Part shown: positions 38,150 through 46,693 of the stretch, in pieces | Layout of the letters: each line of letters starts with the position of its first letter | Numbering within the stretch: position 1 is the stretch's first letter | Assembly (NCBI GenBank): GCA_004557385.1 | Contig: SFEA01000006.1 | Span: 13,708-77,707 of the forward strand | Direction: 5' to 3' | DNA from: Bacteroidales bacterium | Lineage (GTDB): Bacteria; Bacteroidota; Bacteroidia; Bacteroidales; Muribaculaceae | Length of the DNA stretch: 64,000 bases | Translations under genes and position numbers: made by a program | Notes under the pieces: generated by a model | The model's database searches: none | Seen by the model: the letters and a program-made list of their open reading frames with translations, nothing else | Told to the model about the DNA's origin: nothing

Positions 38150-39715
38150 TCACTTCTTAGGAGTAAAATTCCCCTGTTTATCTATATAGCCCCATTCTCC
38201 ATTGAGTATAGCACTTGCCTGCCCATTGCTGAAAAAATCGGCAAAATCATACTTTAAATGGATAATCACTTTGCCGCTTTTATCAATATAGCCATATTTG
38301 CCGTTGAGTTCAACTGCTGCCAAGCCCTCGCTGAAATTAAATGCATCATCATACTTTAACTGAATTACTTCTTTTCCGCTTTTGTCGATATAGCCCCATT
38401 TGCCACCAAATTCAACTCTTGCTAAGCCCTCGCTGAACCACCTGACATTATCATACTTTAACGGAATAACTTCTCTTCCGCTTTTGTCAATATAGCCCCA
38501 TTTGCCGTTAATCTCAACCGGCGCCAAGCCCTCGATGAATACATCAGCACTATCATACTTTAACGGAATAACTTCTCTTCCGCTTTTGTCGATATAGCCC
38601 CATTCCCCACTGAACTTAACCCTTGCCTGCCCATTGCTGAAAAAATAAGCATCATCATACTTTAACTGAATAACTTCTTTTCCGCTTTTGTCGATATAGC
38701 CCCATTTGCCGTTGAGTTCAACTGCTGCCAACTCTTCGCTAAAACAATCGATAGAATCATACATTAAAGGAATAACTTCTTTTCCGCTTTTGTCGATATA
38801 GCCCAATTTGCCGTTAATCCCAACCGGCGCCAAGCCCTCGCTGAAAGAATCAGCAAAATCATATTTCGCAGGAATTACAACTGCGCCATCTTTTTTAAAC
38901 CCATATAAATCATTCTCTTCATACAGCTGATATTTAGCATCATCTTCAGCAATGAGTTTTCGTTCTTCTTTGGCGCGGCGCTCTGCCTCTTCGGCTGCGA
39001 CACGAGCATCGCGAATTTTGGCGAGGCTTACTTGCAGAAATTCACAATCGTCTTTCACCGCATACACCAATGAATAGCAGTCGTTCTCGTTGTCTGTGCT
39101 TACAAATGTAAGTTTGTGCGAACCTTTTTTCAGATATATCAGATTGTCGTCATTCGGCTGTGCTATAATCAACCGCTCTTTAAAGCGGAACACATAACAC
39201 GGGATATCAGTTTCGATATGCACCTCACAACCTTCTTTAACTTCATCTTTCAATGCTTGCTGGTGAGGAGAAACAACGTTTGCAATCCTTTTACGCACAA
39301 ATTCTTCAAAAGTACACTCAAACAGGTCGTTCATCATCACAGTTGATACCTGATGCTGCCCTAATCCATTTTTAATGAAATATGGCAAACCTTCAATGTC
39401 GTCAAAGCCTTCAAAGGTCACATTCGGACTTACCGGCACAATGTGGCATTTCGAAATCAGGGCGCACTCTATCTCACGGCGCACCCAATCATCCTCATTC
39501 TTGCAGCGGTCAAGAGCATGAGGTGAAAGGACAAACAAAAACACTTTCGAACGATTGATTGCCATTTCGATGCGGCGGTCGAATACGCCATCTTTCAACT
39601 CATCAAAATCGAGGAAAACCTTATACCCTTTATTTTTAAGCGCCAATTGCATCTGACGGGCAAAATCTGCTCCGCCTACACGTCGGTAACTAATAAATAT
39701 GTCGTATTCTTCCAT
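38150..39715 (-). CDS. TIR-domain protein with eight WG repeats (SARM1-like TIR)
   Basis: The 521-residue protein has three parts. Residues 1-145 are a TIR domain with the first strand IFISYRR (6-12), FLDFDEL (34-40), LFVLSPHALDRC (60-71) and WVRREIECAL (77-86). E81 in WVRREI aligns with catalytic Glu642 of animal SARM1, which has WVHKEI and SPGALDKC at the same positions, so NAD-cleaving activity is plausible. Residues 160-265 form a beta-rich module and an Ala/Glu/Lys coiled segment. Residues 268-521 are eight WG repeats of about 34 residues, each with GKWGYIDKSGKEVI and then a KYDxxxxFSEGLA segment. WG repeats are probably a propeller or solenoid recognition surface. There is no signal peptide, so it is cytoplasmic. 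A separate promoter (39744-39773) makes it a solo gene. An antiphage, abortive-infection-type role is inference. Confidence 0.9.
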   Translation of the reverse strand: MEEYDIFISYRRVGGADFARQMQLALKNKGYKVFLDFDELKDGVFDRRIEMAINRSKVFLFVLSPHALDRCKNEDDWVRREIECALISKCHIVPVSPNVTFEGFDDIEGLPYFIKNGLGQHQVSTVMMNDLFECTFEEFVRKRIANVVSPHQQALKDEVKEGCEVHIETDIPCYVFRFKERLIIAQPNDDNLIYLKKGSHKLTFVSTDNENDCYSLVYAVKDDCEFLQVSLAKIRDARVAAEEAERRAKEERKLIAEDDAKYQLYEENDLYGFKKDGAVVIPAKYDFADSFSEGLAPVGINGKLGYIDKSGKEVIPLMYDSIDCFSEELAAVELNGKWGYIDKSGKEVIQLKYDDAYFFSNGQARVKFSGEWGYIDKSGREVIPLKYDSADVFIEGLAPVEINGKWGYIDKSGREVIPLKYDNVRWFSEGLARVEFGGKWGYIDKSGKEVIQLKYDDAFNFSEGLAAVELNGKYGYIDKSGKVIIHLKYDFADFFSNGQASAILNGEWGYIDKQGNFTPKK

Positions 39716-39743
39716 TTAGAAACGGTTATCATTAAAGGTTTCA

Positions 39744-39773
39744 CAAATATAACACTTATTCAGTGATAAACAG
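39744..39773 (-). promoter_or_regulatory. Promoter of the TIR-WG gene
   Basis: TATATTTG (39744-39751) preceded 19 bases upstream by CTG (39771-39773) on the minus strand. The box is near-consensus and the -33 is weak. It supports independent transcription of the TIR gene. Confidence 0.45.
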
Positions 39774-39837
39774 AAACATCACACCGAAAAATAACACACT
39801 TTCCCCCGGCAGGCAAATCTTTGCACGAATGAAAATT

Positions 39838-41889
39838 TTACCGCGACATGCGCTTGAGCACGTTGTAGGAAGGCAGGATGCCCAATTCGCCGGCTTTGCT
39901 GAGGTCGGCAAGGCCTTTCTCCTTGTTGCCGAGGCGCAGATACACCAGTCCGCGGTTGTAGTAGGCTTCGCCAAAATCGGGTTTGATGGCGATGGCTGAT
40001 GTATAGGCGCTTATGGCAGCTGTGTTGTCCTGCATCATCATGTACACGTTGCCCTTGTCGAACATAGCATAGACGTTTTTGGGCGAATATTTCAGCGCGG
40101 CATCGAGGTCGGCAAGCATCTCGCCATAGAGCTCGGCTTCCTTGCCACGCGCAAGCATTGCCTGCTCCTTGATTCCGGTGTTAGCCTTGCCCGTAGACGC
40201 CACAGTAGGAGCAGTGCTGCCCACTTCGTCCATCTTATTAGCCACATATTTAGCATAGGCACGGGCAAAATAGGCGAGCGCAAACTGCTGACTCATGGCA
40301 ATGGCTTTGTCGAGGTCGGCAATGGCAGCTTTGGGGTTGCGCACCATCAGCAGGTCCATAGCACGGGCAAAATAGTCGATTGAGCGAGGTTGCGAAGTAG
40401 CAATCAACCCATTGTAATATTCAATCGAGCCGAAGTGGCGGTTGATGTCGTCAGCGGTGAGGCGCGCATCGCTGTTGGTAATCACAAGCGTAAACGGCAG
40501 CATGCGCGTTTCGTTCACGTCGGTGAGGTCCTTGATGTAGTTGGTGGTTTCGCGCAGCTTTTTGCTCACGTCGTAATACGACAGGAAGAACATCGGTTCG
40601 GGGTCGATTTGATAATTATTGTCCTGAATTCTGCCACGAGTCTTGTTTTCGTATTTTGGAGTGATTTTGCTGTCGGTTTCAACGGTGAGCAAGGTGTTGA
40701 ACTTGTTCATCACAGCCGATTCGCTTTCCACCTCGTCGTTGGCTTGTTGCTCGTCTTTGTCGGGATCGTATTCGGCAATCTTTTTCTTCTTGGCAGAGAG
40801 CGCACGCGAGCGGTTGTAGTCGCGCTCGCCGCCAGCCATGTCGCCCATGCGGCGCTTGCACTCGCTGCGGGCATATAGTCCGGCTTCGAAGTCGGGATAT
40901 TTTTCAAGAACCACGTCGTAGTCGGCAATAGCCTTGTCGTACTGACCGGTTTTATAGTAGAGCAACGCACGGTTGTAACGCGCCATAAAGTTGTCGGGGG
41001 CACTGCCAAGCACATAAGTGAAGTCGCCAATAGCCTTGTCGTTTTCGCTCACCTCCACGTTGAGCAAGCCGCGGTTGAAGTGTGCAGTGACGTTTGTAGG
41101 TTCAAGCTCCAGGGCATAATCGTAGTCAGCCATCGCGCCAAAATAGTCCTCGAGCTTATATTTCATGAAGCCACGGTTGATGAAATAACCGGCGTAGTGC
41201 GGCTCAAGCTTGATGGCTTCGTTCATGTCGTTGAGCGCAGCCTGATAGTCGCCATCGTGACGCATGGCAATTTCCGAGCGTATGACATAGCTTGCCGGAA
41301 TGTTTTTGTTGAGCGAGATGCACTTGTCCACGTCGCGACGTGCGCTGATGGTGTCGCCCTTGGCAAGCATCAACTGTGCGCGTGCCAAGTAGGCGCGGTC
41401 GTAGTTGGGATAAAGCTTCAGCAGGCGTTCGTAGGTGGCTGCCGAGGCATCGTATTCCTTCAGGTCCTCCTGGCAGATGGCTTTGTTGATGAGAAACACT
41501 TTTTCCTCCGGCAGATATTTCAAGCCCTTATCGTAGTCGCTAACCGCCTCACGATATTTATTCAGCGTCTGGCGGGCAATGCCGCGCACCTGATAGGCAT
41601 CCACAATGAACGGATTGATTTCGAGCGCTTTGTCGCAATCTTGCTCGGCACCCTGATAGTCGTCAAGGTTGATTTTTGCCACAGCACGATAGAAATAAGG
41701 CTCGGCAAGATACGGCTTTGCCTTGATTACCTGATTGAAATATTGAATCGACAGCACATAATCTTCAAAATACAAGGCGTTGCGACCAATGTTCAGCACC
41801 TGCTCGGTGTTGATTTGCGCACCGGCTTTGGCGGGCATGAGCATCAACAACAATATATATAATATGTATAGACTTCTACGGTTTGGCAT
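39838..41889 (-). CDS. Exported tetratricopeptide-repeat protein
   Basis: The 683-residue protein starts with a signal peptide (MPNRRSLYILYILLLMLMPAKAGAQ). About nine TPR units lie in residues 30-340, with W/L/Y-A/G/F spacing such as AEPYFYRAVAKINLDDYQGAEQD. A less regular region of about 150 residues with Lys/Asp-rich and beta segments follows. At least three further TPRs close the protein (about 520-683, for example AYYNRGLVYLRLGNKEKGLADL). TPR proteins of this kind scaffold protein complexes in the periplasm or at the membrane. The partner is unknown. It is divergent from the META gene and immediately upstream of the TIR-WG gene, but a separate promoter on the TIR gene argues against functional coupling. 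Confidence 0.85.
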   Translation of the reverse strand: MPNRRSLYILYILLLMLMPAKAGAQINTEQVLNIGRNALYFEDYVLSIQYFNQVIKAKPYLAEPYFYRAVAKINLDDYQGAEQDCDKALEINPFIVDAYQVRGIARQTLNKYREAVSDYDKGLKYLPEEKVFLINKAICQEDLKEYDASAATYERLLKLYPNYDRAYLARAQLMLAKGDTISARRDVDKCISLNKNIPASYVIRSEIAMRHDGDYQAALNDMNEAIKLEPHYAGYFINRGFMKYKLEDYFGAMADYDYALELEPTNVTAHFNRGLLNVEVSENDKAIGDFTYVLGSAPDNFMARYNRALLYYKTGQYDKAIADYDVVLEKYPDFEAGLYARSECKRRMGDMAGGERDYNRSRALSAKKKKIAEYDPDKDEQQANDEVESESAVMNKFNTLLTVETDSKITPKYENKTRGRIQDNNYQIDPEPMFFLSYYDVSKKLRETTNYIKDLTDVNETRMLPFTLVITNSDARLTADDINRHFGSIEYYNGLIATSQPRSIDYFARAMDLLMVRNPKAAIADLDKAIAMSQQFALAYFARAYAKYVANKMDEVGSTAPTVASTGKANTGIKEQAMLARGKEAELYGEMLADLDAALKYSPKNVYAMFDKGNVYMMMQDNTAAISAYTSAIAIKPDFGEAYYNRGLVYLRLGNKEKGLADLSKAGELGILPSYNVLKRMSR

Positions 41890-41912
41890 CTCTCTTTTAA
41901 TTATTTTATCTG

Positions 41913-41941
41913 CAAAGATATTGCATAAGCGCCACCCACAA
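41913..41941 (-). promoter_or_regulatory. Promoter of the TPR gene
   Basis: TATCTTTG (41913-41920) with TTG (41939-41941) 18 bases upstream on the minus strand, 24 bases before the ATG. Confidence 0.5.
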
Positions 41942-42092
41942 CGCCGTGCAAAGCACCCTTTAATAAAGTTTAACTACTTTATTCAACAAAAACGGCACTT
42001 ATCTACGCCATCGAGGCTTAAAATGTGCAAAAAAATAGCGAAATTTGAAACTTGAATTTACAAATCACTTTTTTACAACCTACCACCAAACA

Positions 42093-42953
42093 ATGAATAA
42101 GATTATAACCATCATAACGCTTTTGTGCCTGCTGTTTGTGCCAGCCGACTCATTTGCCAAGAAGAAGAAAAAGAAAAACAAGAAAACCACCGTTGAGCAG
42201 GTAGTCGTCACGCAGCCCGAGGTGAAAGAAGAAGCCAAGACGTTTGCGCTAAGCAATCCGGTGAAGCAGCTGTCGGGCGAATGGACCGTGAAAAAGCTGC
42301 GCAACAAAGCAGTGACCACAAGCGAACGTGCCTATCTGAACTTCGACGTCACCAACGCTCGCCTCTACGGCAGCAACGGTTGCAACGTGATTAACGGCAA
42401 ATTCACGCTCAACGGCGCAAACATCACGTTTGCCGACATAATCACCACCCACAACTCGTGCAGTAACAGCTCGGCAAGCCGAAACATCATAAAGGCGATA
42501 GCCGAAACCACCAATCTGACAATATCCGAAGAAAAAGGCATTGAATACCTGGTGCTGCGCAACAAAAGCAACCACGAGCTGCTGCGCCTGAAACGCCACG
42601 ACTTCACCTTTGCCAACGGCGCTTGGACCGTGAAAGAAATAGGAGGCGAACCAATGACGCAATGCCTGATGAAGCTGGTGATTGACACCGACCAGCTTAG
42701 CATTCACGGCGACACCGGATGCAACATTGTGAACGGAGTTATCACCATCGACAGCGACAAGCATCACGCCATTCAATTCGAGGGCCTGATTTCAACCCGC
42801 AAGATGTGCCGAAACATTGCCTACGAAACCGCTCTGCTGGTGGCGCTTGAGCAAACCGTGAGCGCACGCCTCAGCAGCGACTCGCTGCTGCAGCTGGTGG
42901 ACAACAAGGGCAACGTGGTGGCTGTGCTCGAAAGGCTGGTGATTAGCAAATAA
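42093..42953 (+). CDS. Exported protein with two META domains
   Basis: The ATG at 42093 is preferred to a TTG upstream. The 286-residue protein has a signal peptide (MNKIITIITLLCLLFVPADS) followed by a very basic KKKKKKNKK patch. The first META domain (about 55-165) contains LSGEWTVKKLRN, and GSNGCNVINGKFTLNGA with its paired Asn/Gly turns. The second (about 170-286) contains NGAWTVKEIGGEP, GDTGCNIVNGVITID and ISTRKMC. META domains (HslJ-like) are small periplasmic or outer-membrane folds linked to heat-shock or antibiotic tolerance in other species. Tandem duplication is visible. Orphan gene. Confidence 0.85.
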   Translation: MNKIITIITLLCLLFVPADSFAKKKKKKNKKTTVEQVVVTQPEVKEEAKTFALSNPVKQLSGEWTVKKLRNKAVTTSERAYLNFDVTNARLYGSNGCNVINGKFTLNGANITFADIITTHNSCSNSSASRNIIKAIAETTNLTISEEKGIEYLVLRNKSNHELLRLKRHDFTFANGAWTVKEIGGEPMTQCLMKLVIDTDQLSIHGDTGCNIVNGVITIDSDKHHAIQFEGLISTRKMCRNIAYETALLVALEQTVSARLSSDSLLQLVDNKGNVVAVLERLVISK

Positions 42954-43015
42954 AGCCCATCATTCTCTCCCACCCCCCTCTCCTTCTAATAACCCTGAAA
43001 AATTTCATATACACT

Positions 43016-44296
43016 ATGGCAGAAAACAAAATTTCAAGTCTTTGGAACTGGTTTAAATCGTCCGACGACACAAAGTGCACTACTCTCAACTCGCTTCCGC
43101 TTTCAATCGACCTCGAAAAACAAATAGGCGAACAAATCTATAATGCCTTGCAAGGCGAAATTGTTGAAGATGTGCTTCGCGAAATAAAAACAGGTTCGAG
43201 CAGCGACGCCTACTGGCGCAGCAACATGGAAGGCCACAGCCTGAAAGTTGAAAAAGCTCTTTTGCCCGACTTCTATCATCTGTGCCACGAAGTGAAGCAG
43301 AAACTCGGCTTCGACGAACCGGTGGATTTCTATATCACAGGCGACTCCACAGTGAACGCCTTCTCGGTGGCTGCCGAAGACGAAGGCGAGCACCACATAG
43401 TAAACATCAATTCGGCATTGTTCAACCTCATGACCGACGACGAACTGAAGTTTGTGGTGGCTCACGAATTAGGACACCTCATCAACAAGGACACCGCCCT
43501 TGCACGCCTAATCAACTTCGTGTTTCCACCCGACGCCAACACGCCCGTAACACTGCAATACAAAATACGCCTGCACCAACAGCTCGCCGAACTGGTTGCC
43601 GACCGCTACGGATATATGGCTGTTGAAAACATCGACGTTTGCGTCACCGCATTCTTCAAGATGGCTTCGGGACTCGACCTCGCCCGCATGAACGTGAGCA
43701 TCGACGCCCTGCTCGACGACAACCGCCGCCGATTGGAGTATTTCCTCAACGACAAAGGCATGAGCCGCGACTCACACCCGGTGAATCCAATCAGAGTGCA
43801 GGCTCTCAACATCTTTGCAAATGCCCAATCGAAGGAGGAATTGGACAATGGCATGGACGAACTTATTTGCATTCTGCTGAAAGTGGGCGATAGCGAGCTC
43901 GACGAATACACCGCCAAATTCATTGCCACCGCCGGACTGATTGTTGCCAACAGCGACGACGAAATTTCAAAAGAGGAAGTCGACCAGATAATATCAAGCC
44001 TGGCGTCGCTGAAAATATTCCCGCGAAAATATCTCGAGGAAATTGCCGAAGCGAATGTCACAGAAATCTTTGGCGAAGCGGTGAACAACCTTATGCGCAT
44101 CAATCCCGGCATGCGCGACGGCATGCTGCAATATATGATTACGATTGTCCTCTCCGATAAAATCATCGCCAAAAACGAGGTGGAACTGCTCTACCGCTTT
44201 GGCAACGACATCGGCTTTAGCAGAATTGAAGTGGCTAACGCCATTGCGCAATCAATACAGCGCAACTACGTGCCCAGCCTCGACGCCATCTGCTAA
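43016..44296 (+). CDS. M48-family zinc metallopeptidase with TerB-like C-terminal domain
   Basis: The 426-residue protein has a central zinc protease fold: HELGH at 150-154 and the third-ligand segment QQLAELVADRYGY (E192). There are no membrane helices, unlike HtpX or Ste24, so it is probably a soluble cytoplasmic M48 member. Residues 290-426 (from about YTAKFIATAGLIVANSDDEIS) form an alpha-helical bundle with the acidic metal-loop look of TerB domains. Fusion of a protease to a TerB-like module suggests a metal- or stress-sensing regulator, which is inference. It lies 62 bases after the META gene on the same strand and ends in a terminator at 44341-44380. Confidence 0.82.
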   Translation: MAENKISSLWNWFKSSDDTKCTTLNSLPLSIDLEKQIGEQIYNALQGEIVEDVLREIKTGSSSDAYWRSNMEGHSLKVEKALLPDFYHLCHEVKQKLGFDEPVDFYITGDSTVNAFSVAAEDEGEHHIVNINSALFNLMTDDELKFVVAHELGHLINKDTALARLINFVFPPDANTPVTLQYKIRLHQQLAELVADRYGYMAVENIDVCVTAFFKMASGLDLARMNVSIDALLDDNRRRLEYFLNDKGMSRDSHPVNPIRVQALNIFANAQSKEELDNGMDELICILLKVGDSELDEYTAKFIATAGLIVANSDDEISKEEVDQIISSLASLKIFPRKYLEEIAEANVTEIFGEAVNNLMRINPGMRDGMLQYMITIVLSDKIIAKNEVELLYRFGNDIGFSRIEVANAIAQSIQRNYVPSLDAIC

Positions 44297-44340
44297 AGGC
44301 ATTTGCTCAGCATCGCATACTTATTTCCCCCACAATACAA

Positions 44341-44380
44341 AAAGGTGCATCACAACTATATGATACACCTTTCTTTTTTT
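44341..44380 (+). terminator. Terminator of the M48 gene
   Basis: AAAGGTG(C)ATCA pairs with TGAT(A)CACCTTT, followed by a T-rich tail (TTTCTTTTTTT). Confidence 0.75.
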
Positions 44381-44467
44381 TACTAACTTTATTTACCTTT
44401 GGCAGCCATCCTGCCTTGCAAGGCATAAGCACTCGCTGCAGAATGGGTTTTATTTCATCTGTAGAAA

Positions 44468-45010
44468 TCAGATGTCTTCACCATCAATTCCATCGAGCGA
44501 CGACAGCTCATCGTCGTTGTAGCCTTGGTCGCCGTAGAACTCCTCGTCGATGTCGGAATACTGCGCTTCTGCCTTATCAACACTCTTGTCGAAAGTGTCG
44601 ATGTCCATCAACTGCACCGGAGCCTTGCCCTCTTTGCGCTGGCATAGCGGGTCGTGAAGCACCTTGCCGGTGATAATCTCTTTCATTTCCATGAAAAATG
44701 CACGGCCTGTAACATAGTCGAAAACGAACATCAACTTTTGGCCAGCGTCTTCTATGAGCTCGCTCAGCGGAGTGTCTTCCATCAGATAGACTTCCTCGTC
44801 GCTGTCGGTATCCATTTCCATCAACGTGACTTCTTCGCGCCTTGTCCAATCGTCATCACAAATAAAGAATGAATCGAGCTGGCTCTTGTCGTAGCCAACA
44901 GCGTCCATAATGGCATTTCTCAATCTCATAAAAGTGTCGTCAGAATCAATTAAAATTTCCAACTTGAAGTTTTCTACTTCATCCGAAACAATACGAAATT
45001 TGTATAGCAT
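44468..45010 (-). CDS. IS1096 passenger TnpR-like (pRiA4b ORF-3 family) protein
   Basis: The 180-residue protein starts MLYKFRIVSDEVENFKLEI and has an acidic C-terminal half, as in proteins annotated as IS1096 element passenger TnpR family or pRiA4b ORF-3-like. The domain folds as a small alpha/beta module with SELIEDAGQKLMFVFDYVTG. The name comes from an insertion element passenger, but no transposase or terminal repeats are nearby and the gene is widespread in Bacteroidales chromosomes, so mobility is not implied. The function is unknown. It is a single-gene unit on the minus strand. Confidence 0.8.
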   Translation of the reverse strand: MLYKFRIVSDEVENFKLEILIDSDDTFMRLRNAIMDAVGYDKSQLDSFFICDDDWTRREEVTLMEMDTDSDEEVYLMEDTPLSELIEDAGQKLMFVFDYVTGRAFFMEMKEIITGKVLHDPLCQRKEGKAPVQLMDIDTFDKSVDKAEAQYSDIDEEFYGDQGYNDDELSSLDGIDGEDI

Positions 45011-45142
45011 AAATCTTTTATTGTGTTATCTAAATTGTACTGCGAAATTAATAACAAAAACTGAATTCATACTATATTTTTTCAATTATTTTTCCACTAT
45101 TTTTGTCGCAAACAACAAAAGCCCATTATTGGGCAAAAAGCA

Positions 45143-45186
45143 TAAAAAAAATTTCGCTCATACGCAAATATGAGCGAAATTTTTTT
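45143..45186 (-). terminator. Terminator of the serine palmitoyltransferase gene
   Basis: A long stem (AAATTTCGCTCATA with TATGAGCGAAATTT) with a short loop is followed on the minus strand by a run of T. It could also act in the plus direction. A second small hairpin, GCCCA/TGGGC, lies at 45121-45134. Confidence 0.85.
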
Positions 45187-45209
45187 ATCGATAAATCAAT
45201 AAATAAATC

Positions 45210-46397
45210 TTATTTCAAGATTTCGTATTTCTTGAACACCTTTTCAATTTTTTCGAGCGCGAACTCCACTTGCGCCTGAGTGTGGGTTGCCATAAGGCTG
45301 AAGCGGATGAGCGTGTCGCTTGGTGCAACAGCCGGCGAAACCACAGGATTAACAAAAATGCCCTCCTTGAGCAAATCGGTTGTCACCATAAACGTCTTGG
45401 CATTGTCGCGAATGTAAAGCGGAATGATAGGCGTAGATGTATGGCCGATTTCGCAACCCATGCTGCGGAAACCTTCGAGTGCAAAGTTTGTCACCTTCCA
45501 CAGGTTTTCTTGACGCTCAGGCTCAGCAATCATGATGTCGATTGCCTTGCTTGCAGCAGCGGTCGATGCCGGAGTGATGCTGGCAGTGAAAATGTAAGAA
45601 CGCGAGTGGTGACGCAGGAAGTTTGCCACATTCTTGTCGCAGGCAATGAATCCGCCCAACGAAGCAAACGACTTGCTGAATGTGCCCATAATCAAATCAA
45701 CGTCGTTGGTTACGCCATAGTGGTCGCATGTGCCACGACCGCCCTTACCAAACACGCCAATGCCGTGAGCCTCGTCAACCATCACACTGGCATTATACTT
45801 CTTGGCAAGACGAACAATTTCGGGCAGATTAGCCACGTCGCCTTCCATCGAGAACACGCCGTCGGTGACGATGAGCTTCACCTTATCTTCGTCGCACTTC
45901 TTCAGTTGCTCCTCAAGCGAAGCCATGTCGTTGTGCTTATATTTCAACGAATTGGAGAACGACAAACGGCGTCCTTCAATAATCGAAGCATGGTCTTGTT
46001 CGTCCCAAATGATGTAGTCGTTGCGTCCAGTGAGTGAAGAAACAACGCCGAGGTTAACCTCGAACCCGGTGGAATAGATGAGCACATCTTCCTTGCCGAT
46101 GTAGTTGGCGATTTTTGCTTCAAGCTCCTTGTGGATGTCTAATGTACCGTTCAAGAATGGCGAACCAGCACATCCGGTACCATATTTTTTTATAGCCTCA
46201 ATAGCAGCCTCGTGAACACGAGGGTCGTTTACTAAACCTGAGTAACAATTAGAGCCAAACATCAACACTTTTTTGCCATCAATCAGCACTTCGGTGTTTT
46301 GCTCACTTGAGATTGCTCTAAAGTATGGATAAACACCCAATGCTTTATACTTTTGAGGCTCTTGATATTGCCCTAACTTCTCACTTAATAAATTCAT
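45210..46397 (-). CDS. spt: Serine palmitoyltransferase (alpha-oxoamine synthase)
   Basis: The 395-residue PLP enzyme has FGSNCYSGLVNDPRV near residue 47, GTGCAGSPFLNGT, VMVDEAHGIGVFG (Asp binding the PLP pyridine N) and the internal-aldimine Lys in MGTFSKSFASLGGFI. Members in Bacteroides (BT_0870) condense serine with palmitoyl-CoA to make 3-ketosphinganine, the first step of sphingolipid synthesis. 2-amino-3-ketobutyrate CoA ligase is a close homologue, so substrate choice is inferred from phylum knowledge. It is a cytoplasmic or peripheral enzyme. A -7 box lies at 46460-46467. The 296-base gap before thiL has no gene. Confidence 0.85.
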   Translation of the reverse strand: MNLLSEKLGQYQEPQKYKALGVYPYFRAISSEQNTEVLIDGKKVLMFGSNCYSGLVNDPRVHEAAIEAIKKYGTGCAGSPFLNGTLDIHKELEAKIANYIGKEDVLIYSTGFEVNLGVVSSLTGRNDYIIWDEQDHASIIEGRRLSFSNSLKYKHNDMASLEEQLKKCDEDKVKLIVTDGVFSMEGDVANLPEIVRLAKKYNASVMVDEAHGIGVFGKGGRGTCDHYGVTNDVDLIMGTFSKSFASLGGFIACDKNVANFLRHHSRSYIFTASITPASTAAASKAIDIMIAEPERQENLWKVTNFALEGFRSMGCEIGHTSTPIIPLYIRDNAKTFMVTTDLLKEGIFVNPVVSPAVAPSDTLIRFSLMATHTQAQVEFALEKIEKVFKKYEILK

Positions 46398-46459
46398 AGT
46401 TTATACAGGGTTAAATGTAATTATAACTATCTGCCACACTTCAATTGCATGCAGGCTGC

Positions 46460-46467
46460 AAATTTAC
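46460..46467 (-). promoter_or_regulatory. -7 promoter box before spt
   Basis: TAAATTTG on the minus strand, about 63 bases before the spt ATG. No well-spaced TTG was found. Confidence 0.35.
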
Positions 46468-46693
46468 AAATAAATTCTTAAACAGAGTAAAAATATATTT
46501 AAAAAAAGCACAACAAGGCTGTTTTGTGCATACAAAAATAGTTAAATAGGCACCAAACTATAATCTAATTCGTCATTTTTGCGATAAAATCATCATTCCT
46601 TGGCTTGATTCTGTTACAAAACGATGGCTATGCAACGTCTTGGACAACGCGGCATCGCCATCATATTATTTGCGTGGACAACAGCGCAATTTC

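Noticed and set aside
44468..45010. Possible insertion sequence because of the IS1096 passenger name
   Set aside because: No transposase, inverted repeats or target duplication are visible. The family is a stable chromosomal gene in many Bacteroidales.
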